Source of the DNA: DASRAU01 sp035638075 | GTDB lineage: Bacteria > Acidobacteriota > Polarisedimenticolia > Gp22-AA2 | Direction of reading: 5' to 3' | NCBI GenBank assembly: GCA_035638075.1 | Contig: DASRAU010000036.1 | Span: 62,001-126,000, forward strand | DNA length: 64,000 bases | Part shown: positions 58,557 through 64,000 of the stretch, in pieces | How the letters are laid out: every line of letters starts with the position of its first letter | Position numbering within the stretch: position 1 is the stretch's first letter | Notes under the pieces: model-generated | Databases searched by the model: none | The model's input: the letters and a program-made list of their open reading frames with translations, nothing else | Told to the model about the DNA's origin: nothing | Program-made: the position numbers and the translations under genes

Positions 58557-59810
58557 ATGTTCGGTCACAGGAAGACCCAGGTGCTGGTGGTCGGCGCGGG
58601 ACCCACGGGGCTCCTGGCGGCGCTGGCCCTCGCCGAAGCGGACGTGGAGGTCGAAATCATCGAAGAGCAGGCGGACACGGCGGGTCACTCGTACGCCCTG
58701 GCGCTCCATCCGTCCTCGATCCGGACGCTCGAGCGATTCGGGCTCGCCGAGGTGGCGCTCGCGGTCGGGCGCCGGATCCCCGGCGTCGCCCTGTACGACG
58801 AGCGCGAGCGCCGCTCCGATCTGCGCGTCGGGGACGCGCGGCATCCGCTGCTCGCGCTGCCGCAGAGCGCCCTGGAGCACCTGCTCGCGGAGGCGCTGAA
58901 GAAGAAGGGCATCCGGGTTCACTTCAACCATCGCCTCGCGCGTCTCGAGCCGGCCCAGGCCGGGATGAACGCCACCGTGCACCGGCTGGAGCGCGAGACC
59001 ACGGGCTATGCCGTGGCGCGGACCGGCTGGGTGGTGGACAAGGAGCTCCGCTACGACGCGGACTACGTGATCGGCGCGGACGGGCACGCCTCGCTCGTGC
59101 GGCGCATCCTCGAGATTCCCTTCGACGAGATGTCCCGCTCGGAGGTGTACGCCGTGGTCGAGTGCGCGGCGCGCCGCGCCGTGGACGAGATGGTCCTCGC
59201 GATCGGCGGCAACGCCCTCGATGTCGTCTGGCCGCTTCCGTCGGGACGCTCCCGGTTCAGCCTCCAGCTGGAGGCTCCCGAAGTGCGCGCGCAGGATCGC
59301 TTCAAGAGTCGCCTCGTCAGCCAGGTGGGAGAGCGCTTCTTCGCCCATCTCGAGGCGGAGGAGCTCCGTTCGATGATCGAAGCGCGCGCCCCCTGGTTCG
59401 ACCTGGATCCCGAATCGCTCGCCTGGTCGATCGAGGTCCGGTTCGAGCGGCGGCTGGCCGCCTCGTTCAGGAGCGGTCGCGCCTGGCTGGCGGGGGACGC
59501 CGCGCACCTGACCGGTCCGGCCGGCATGCAGAGCATGAACGCCGGCCTGCGCGAAGCGGCCGACCTCGCCACGCGGATCGCCGCCGTGCTGCAGCGCCGG
59601 GACAAGGAGGACGGGCTCGAGGAGTACGGCCGCGAGCGTCTGCGCGAGTGGCGCTTCCTGCTCGGGAAGGCCGGGGGACTCAAGCCCGGCGCGGGGACGC
59701 CTCCGTTCGCGGTGAAGCACGCCGCCCGGCTGCTCGCCTGCCTGCCGGGAACCGACGAGGGGCTGGACGCGATCGCCGCGCAGATCGGGCTGACGCCGCA
59801 CCGGGGTTGA
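58557..59810 (+). CDS. FAD-dependent monooxygenase (PHBH/UbiH type)
   Basis: A 417-residue class A flavoprotein monooxygenase. VLVVGAGPTGLLAALALAEA is the GxGxxG dinucleotide site, YVIGADGHASLVR the DG motif, and WLAGDAAHLTGPAGMQSMNAG the GD motif binding the FAD ribityl chain. Members hydroxylate aromatic or quinone substrates with NAD(P)H and oxygen. It follows the PQQ-propeller gene by 22 nt and has a strong GGAGAAGGAGG site, so it is probably in the same sigma-54 unit. It is convergent with the NtrC-type regulator (24 bp). Substrate cannot be assigned. Confidence 0.88.
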   Translation: MFGHRKTQVLVVGAGPTGLLAALALAEADVEVEIIEEQADTAGHSYALALHPSSIRTLERFGLAEVALAVGRRIPGVALYDERERRSDLRVGDARHPLLALPQSALEHLLAEALKKKGIRVHFNHRLARLEPAQAGMNATVHRLERETTGYAVARTGWVVDKELRYDADYVIGADGHASLVRRILEIPFDEMSRSEVYAVVECAARRAVDEMVLAIGGNALDVVWPLPSGRSRFSLQLEAPEVRAQDRFKSRLVSQVGERFFAHLEAEELRSMIEARAPWFDLDPESLAWSIEVRFERRLAASFRSGRAWLAGDAAHLTGPAGMQSMNAGLREAADLATRIAAVLQRRDKEDGLEEYGRERLREWRFLLGKAGGLKPGAGTPPFAVKHAARLLACLPGTDEGLDAIAAQIGLTPHRG

Positions 59811-59834
59811 GACGGACCTGGGCCGGCCGGAGCT

Positions 59835-61237
<1,403 letters not shown>

Positions 61238-61241
<4 letters not shown>

Positions 61242-62977
61242 GATCCCTCCGCGTCGCGGGCGCGACCGGCGCGTCCTCCCGGAAGCGTCACGCGGAACGT
61301 CGTGCCGCGCCCGCGCTCGCTCTCGAAGGACAGCCGGCCGCCGTGGGCCTCGACGATGCCGCGCGAGATCGGCAGCCCCAGCCCGGTCCCGCCCCGTTTC
61401 GTCGAGGTGAAGAAGCTGAAGACGTCGAGCCCCGGTTCGATCCCCGCGCCGGTGTCGCGGACCTCGAGCCTCACGCCGTCGTCGTCCGGCCGCACCGCCG
61501 CCGTCAGGACGCCCCCCTGAGGCATGGCGTCGATGGCGTTGCGCAGGAGATTCAGGAGCACCTGCGTCATCTTGCCGCGATCGAGCGGGATCGGCGGGAG
61601 GTCGCCGGCGCATTCCTCGACCACGTCGATCCCCTGGGCCTGGGCCAGCGGCGCGACGAGCGCGAGTGCCTCGCGGACGACGCCGGCCGCATCGGACTCC
61701 TGGCGCTGCAGGCGGTCGAGCGTCGACAGGGACAGGAACTCGCCGACGAGCGCGTCCAGCCGCTCCACTTCGCGGCGCACGTTCTCCAGCATGGAGCCGA
61801 GCCCCGGGTCGGATCCTTCGAGGCGCGCCAGCCGCCGGCCGAGGAGCACCAGCGTGAGCGAGATCGAGTTGAGCGGATTGCGCACCTCGTGCGCCAGGCT
61901 CGAAGCGAGCGTGCCGACCGCGGCCAGCCGCTCGGCGCGCATCATCTGCTGCTGCGCCTCCTGCAGCCTCACGAGCGTGGCGCGCGTCTCGCGGTGCGCC
62001 AGCGCCTCCGCCCGGCCGGTCCGCAGCTTGTTCACCGCCAGGCACGCCTGCGTCCCGACCGTCTCCAGGAACTCCAGCTCGTCCTGCGCGAAGGCGGCGC
62101 CCGGGCGCCCGGCGACGTTCAGCACCCCGAGCACGCCGCGCTCGAAGCGCAGCGGGATGCAGGCATGCGCGCGCGCGCCGGGTCCGAGCAGGTCGGGGAG
62201 GCGCGGGCATTCCGCCGTGTTGCGCGCGACCTGAAGCCGGCCGGTGCGGAACACGTCGAGACACAGGCAGGGACTCATCTCCCCGCCCCGGGAGCGCCGG
62301 ATGAACTCCTCGGGCAGGCCGCGCGCCGCGGCGAGCGCCAGCCGTCCGCGGCTTTCCGCACCCCAGAAGATCCACCCCGCCTCGAGACCGAGCTTCTCGA
62401 CGAGCCGATCGAGCACCGCCTGCAGGATCGGCTCCTCCTCCGTTCCCTCCTGCAGGTCGGAACCGATCGCCCGCAGGGTCTCCAGCTCGAGGTTGCGTCG
62501 GGCCAGAAGCGCCGCCTGGTCGCGGCCGGTGTCGATGGCCCGCGCGGTCCGCAGCGCCGAGGCCACCACCTGCGCCGCGGCGCGCGCGAACGACCGGGCC
62601 GCCGCCGACGGGGGCCGGCGCGCCTGCAGGACCAGGGCTCCCGCCGTCCCGGGCTCGAGCCGCAGCGGCAGGACGAGCGGGGTCCCGGGCGCGGGGCCGG
62701 GATGCTCCTCGAGCGCCCCGGTCGCCGTGAGCGCGGCTTCGGCGGCGGCGACCATGTCGCCCGCCGGTCCGCTCGGAAGCACGGCCGCGGCGCCGGCGGA
62801 TCCGTCCGGCAGCTCCCGCGTGACGAGGGCACCGCGGTCCGCGCCGAGGGCGGCGGCGATCCGGGCGAGACCCTGCTCGGCGATCTCCGGCGCGCCCGCG
62901 GGCGGGGCGGTGAGGCGGACGATCTCCTCGAGACGGCCCAGCCAGTCGTCCAACCCGGTCTCTGCGCGAGGGTTCAT
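61238..62977 (-). CDS. GAF-domain sensor histidine kinase
   Basis: A 579-residue kinase without transmembrane helices. Two GAF-like domains (about 15-150 and 165-320), then HisKA with H-box LAHEVRNPLNS (about residue 364) and HATPase with NLLRNAIDAM (N), DTGAGI (G1), FFTSTKRGGTGLGL (F/G2). The second GAF has four cysteines (237, 239, 257 and 273; C-x-C-x17-C-x15-C), compatible with a metal or Fe-S redox site, though not a recognised one. It is the partner of the downstream NtrC-type regulator (4-bp overlap). A cytoplasmic redox or small-molecule signal is a reasonable guess, given the electron-transfer genes nearby. Confidence 0.93.
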
Positions 62978-63004
62978 GGGGATCTGCGGAAACTGTAGCA
63001 GAGA

Positions 63005-63043
63005 CCTCCCGCCGCGTTCCCGGGGAAGGTACGCGGCGGGAGG
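63005..63043 (-). terminator. Strong stem-loop between the UspA genes and the kinase
   Basis: Perfect 12-bp stem CCTCCCGCCGCG (63005-63016) / CGCGGCGGGAGG (63032-63043) with a 15-nt loop that itself contains TTCCC/GGGAA. It starts 14 nt beyond the UspA stop. No T run follows, so it may be a Rho-dependent or mRNA-protecting hairpin rather than a classical terminator. Confidence 0.5.
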
Positions 63044-63056
63044 CTTCCCGTCATCT

Positions 63057-63509
63057 TCAGGCGGCGAGAGGCGGCCGCACGATCTCCACGGAGCACGGTG
63101 CGTGCGACACCATCGAGTGGCACACGCTCCCCACGAACAGCCGTCCCAGCGCCGTCGTGCCCTGCGAACCGAGCACCAGGAGATCCGCCCCCCACCGCCG
63201 GACCACGTCCAGCAGAGCGACGGTCGCCGGCTCGTCGCGCAGCTCGAAGGTCGCCTTCAGGTCGGGCCGGGCACGGAACCGGTCCAGCACCTCCCGGATC
63301 CGGCGGTGCGCCTGCTCCCGGACCGCCGCCTGCGCCTGGTCCCAGACGGCGCCGTAGACCGCCATGCCTTCCGCCGCGAGCGGCACCGGGGCGATGGGCA
63401 CCGCGGTGACCAGGCGAACCTCGCTTCCCGCCGGCCACGCCCGGTTCAACACCTCGTTCACCGCCGCGTCGGCGTTCCTCGATCCGTCGTAGGCCAGGAC
63501 GATCTTCAT
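63057..63509 (-). CDS. Universal stress protein (UspA family)
   Basis: A 150-residue UspA-fold protein: MKIVLAYDGSRNADAAV at the N-terminus and LLVLGSQGTTALGRLFVGSVCHSMVSHAPCSVEIVRP at the C-terminus, where G-x2-G-x9-G-(S/x) is close to the ATP-binding signature (GSQGTTALGRLFVGSV). ATG 63509 is chosen because AAAGGAG lies 6 nt upstream and it gives the family start. It starts 11 nt after the stop of a second UspA gene, so they form a tandem. Confidence 0.9.
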   Translation of the reverse strand: MKIVLAYDGSRNADAAVNEVLNRAWPAGSEVRLVTAVPIAPVPLAAEGMAVYGAVWDQAQAAVREQAHRRIREVLDRFRARPDLKATFELRDEPATVALLDVVRRWGADLLVLGSQGTTALGRLFVGSVCHSMVSHAPCSVEIVRPPLAA

Positions 63510-63520
63510 GACGGCTCCTT

Positions 63521-63970
63521 TCACTCACCCGGGACGCAGAGGACCGGGCAGGCGGCCGATCGCAGGACCTTCTCGGCCGTGCTGCCGAACAGCGCCCGCT
63601 CCATGTCGGCGGAGGGGCCGGCGGTGCCGAGCACGATCAGGGAGACGGCGGTGTCCGAGGCTTTCTTGAGGATCACCTCGTACGGATGCCCCCAGCCGAT
63701 CACCGTCTCGACCGGGAGATCGCCCTTCTCTTCCTGAAGCTCGCGCACGAGCTCCGCCAGCCGCTCGCGCCGTTCCTTCACGAGGCGCTGGCGCAGGGTC
63801 TCGGCGGTCACACCGGCCAGCATCGCCAGCTCCTCGAGGTCCGGGACGTGGATCACGTGCAGCACCATCAGCCCCGCATCCCGCTCGCGGGCCAGGGAGA
63901 GGGCCTGCCCGAGCGCGCGCCGCGCCGGCCCCGAGAAATCCGATCCGACCAGGATCGTGTTTCGGACCAT
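63521..63970 (-). CDS. Universal stress protein (UspA family), upstream end near window edge
   Basis: A 149-residue UspA protein from ATG 63970: NTILVGSDFSGPARRAL at the N-terminus, ADMERALFGSTAEKVLRSAACPVLCVP at the C-terminus, including the G-x2-G-x9-G-S/T ATP-binding loop (GTAGPSADMERALFGST). The frame stays open to the window edge (64000), so a start beyond the window is possible, but the family terminus fits 63970. Members of this length bind ATP and respond to starvation or oxidative stress. Tandem with the second UspA gene downstream. Confidence 0.88.
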   Translation of the reverse strand: MVRNTILVGSDFSGPARRALGQALSLARERDAGLMVLHVIHVPDLEELAMLAGVTAETLRQRLVKERRERLAELVRELQEEKGDLPVETVIGWGHPYEVILKKASDTAVSLIVLGTAGPSADMERALFGSTAEKVLRSAACPVLCVPGE

Positions 63971-64000
63971 CGACCGGCTCACCGCGTTTCCAGGCAGCAT

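Overview
The window is very GC-rich, densely packed bacterial DNA with about 47 protein genes, gaps mostly under 200 bp, many 4-bp stop/start overlaps, and no rRNA, tRNA, CRISPR array or intact insertion sequence that I can see. Eukaryote-like Ser/Thr kinases fused to PD40 propellers or TolB/TPR domains, secreted M28/S9/S41 hydrolases, large kelch and thrombospondin-type secreted proteins, TonB receptors and multiheme cytochromes together resemble an Acidobacteriota-type genome (for example Thermoanaerobaculia, Vicinamibacteria or Polarisedimenticolia). That placement is inference. The archaeal-type topoisomerase VI pair is unusual for a bacterium.

Layout. 1-6.3 kb: an edge-truncated unknown gene, yaeQ (CTG start), a UPF0178 gene, a RelE-type toxin-antitoxin pair, a Ski2-like DUF3516 helicase, a YacP/NYN nuclease and a Phd/VapC pair with a clear autoregulated promoter. 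6.4-12.6 kb: a phospholipase D/VTT fusion, an EEP-fold hydrolase, an unknown membrane protein and a membrane Ser/Thr kinase with a PD40 propeller, followed by a small element with terminal inverted repeats. 12.7-23.7 kb (minus strand): a MopE-like secreted kelch/TSP3 protein, a methyltransferase, a TolB/TPR Ser/Thr kinase, a giant prepilin carrying fibronectin-like domains and a transglutaminase-fold protein. 23.9-34.5 kb: S41-like protease, HrpB helicase, M28 and S9 peptidases, Fpg/Nei glycosylase, polysaccharide deacetylase, HupE/UreJ protein and a shortened SurA/PpiC-like protein.

34.6-44.4 kb: topoisomerase VI subunit B and subunit A, separated by a cell-surface signalling operon (ECF sigma, FecR-type anti-sigma, TonB receptor with an STN domain) and a secreted unknown; then an FAD-dependent lipoprotein oxidase and the window's only convincing intrinsic terminator. 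44.5-50.7 kb: a 14-copy kelch protein, P1-family aminopeptidase, SDR reductase and PPK2.

50.6-63 kb holds the most coherent system: a DmsE/MtrA-type decaheme cytochrome, an MtrB/PioB-type outer-membrane barrel and a NapC-like inner-membrane multiheme cytochrome in one operon (apparently continuing into a KDPG-aldolase-like gene). Its 366-bp upstream region carries two divergent sigma-54 (-24/-12) promoter matches with a perfect palindrome between them. The other promoter drives an IPT/PQQ-propeller protein plus an FAD monooxygenase, and a GAF-histidine kinase/NtrC-type sigma-54 activator pair lies just beyond. I read this as a sigma-54-controlled porin-cytochrome electron conduit. Two UspA proteins close the window.

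Two initiation habits recur. Three genes appear to start at CTG (633, 42926, 52689), and at least six genes have a -10-like hexamer ending only 6-10 nt before the start codon, which suggests frequent leaderless transcripts.
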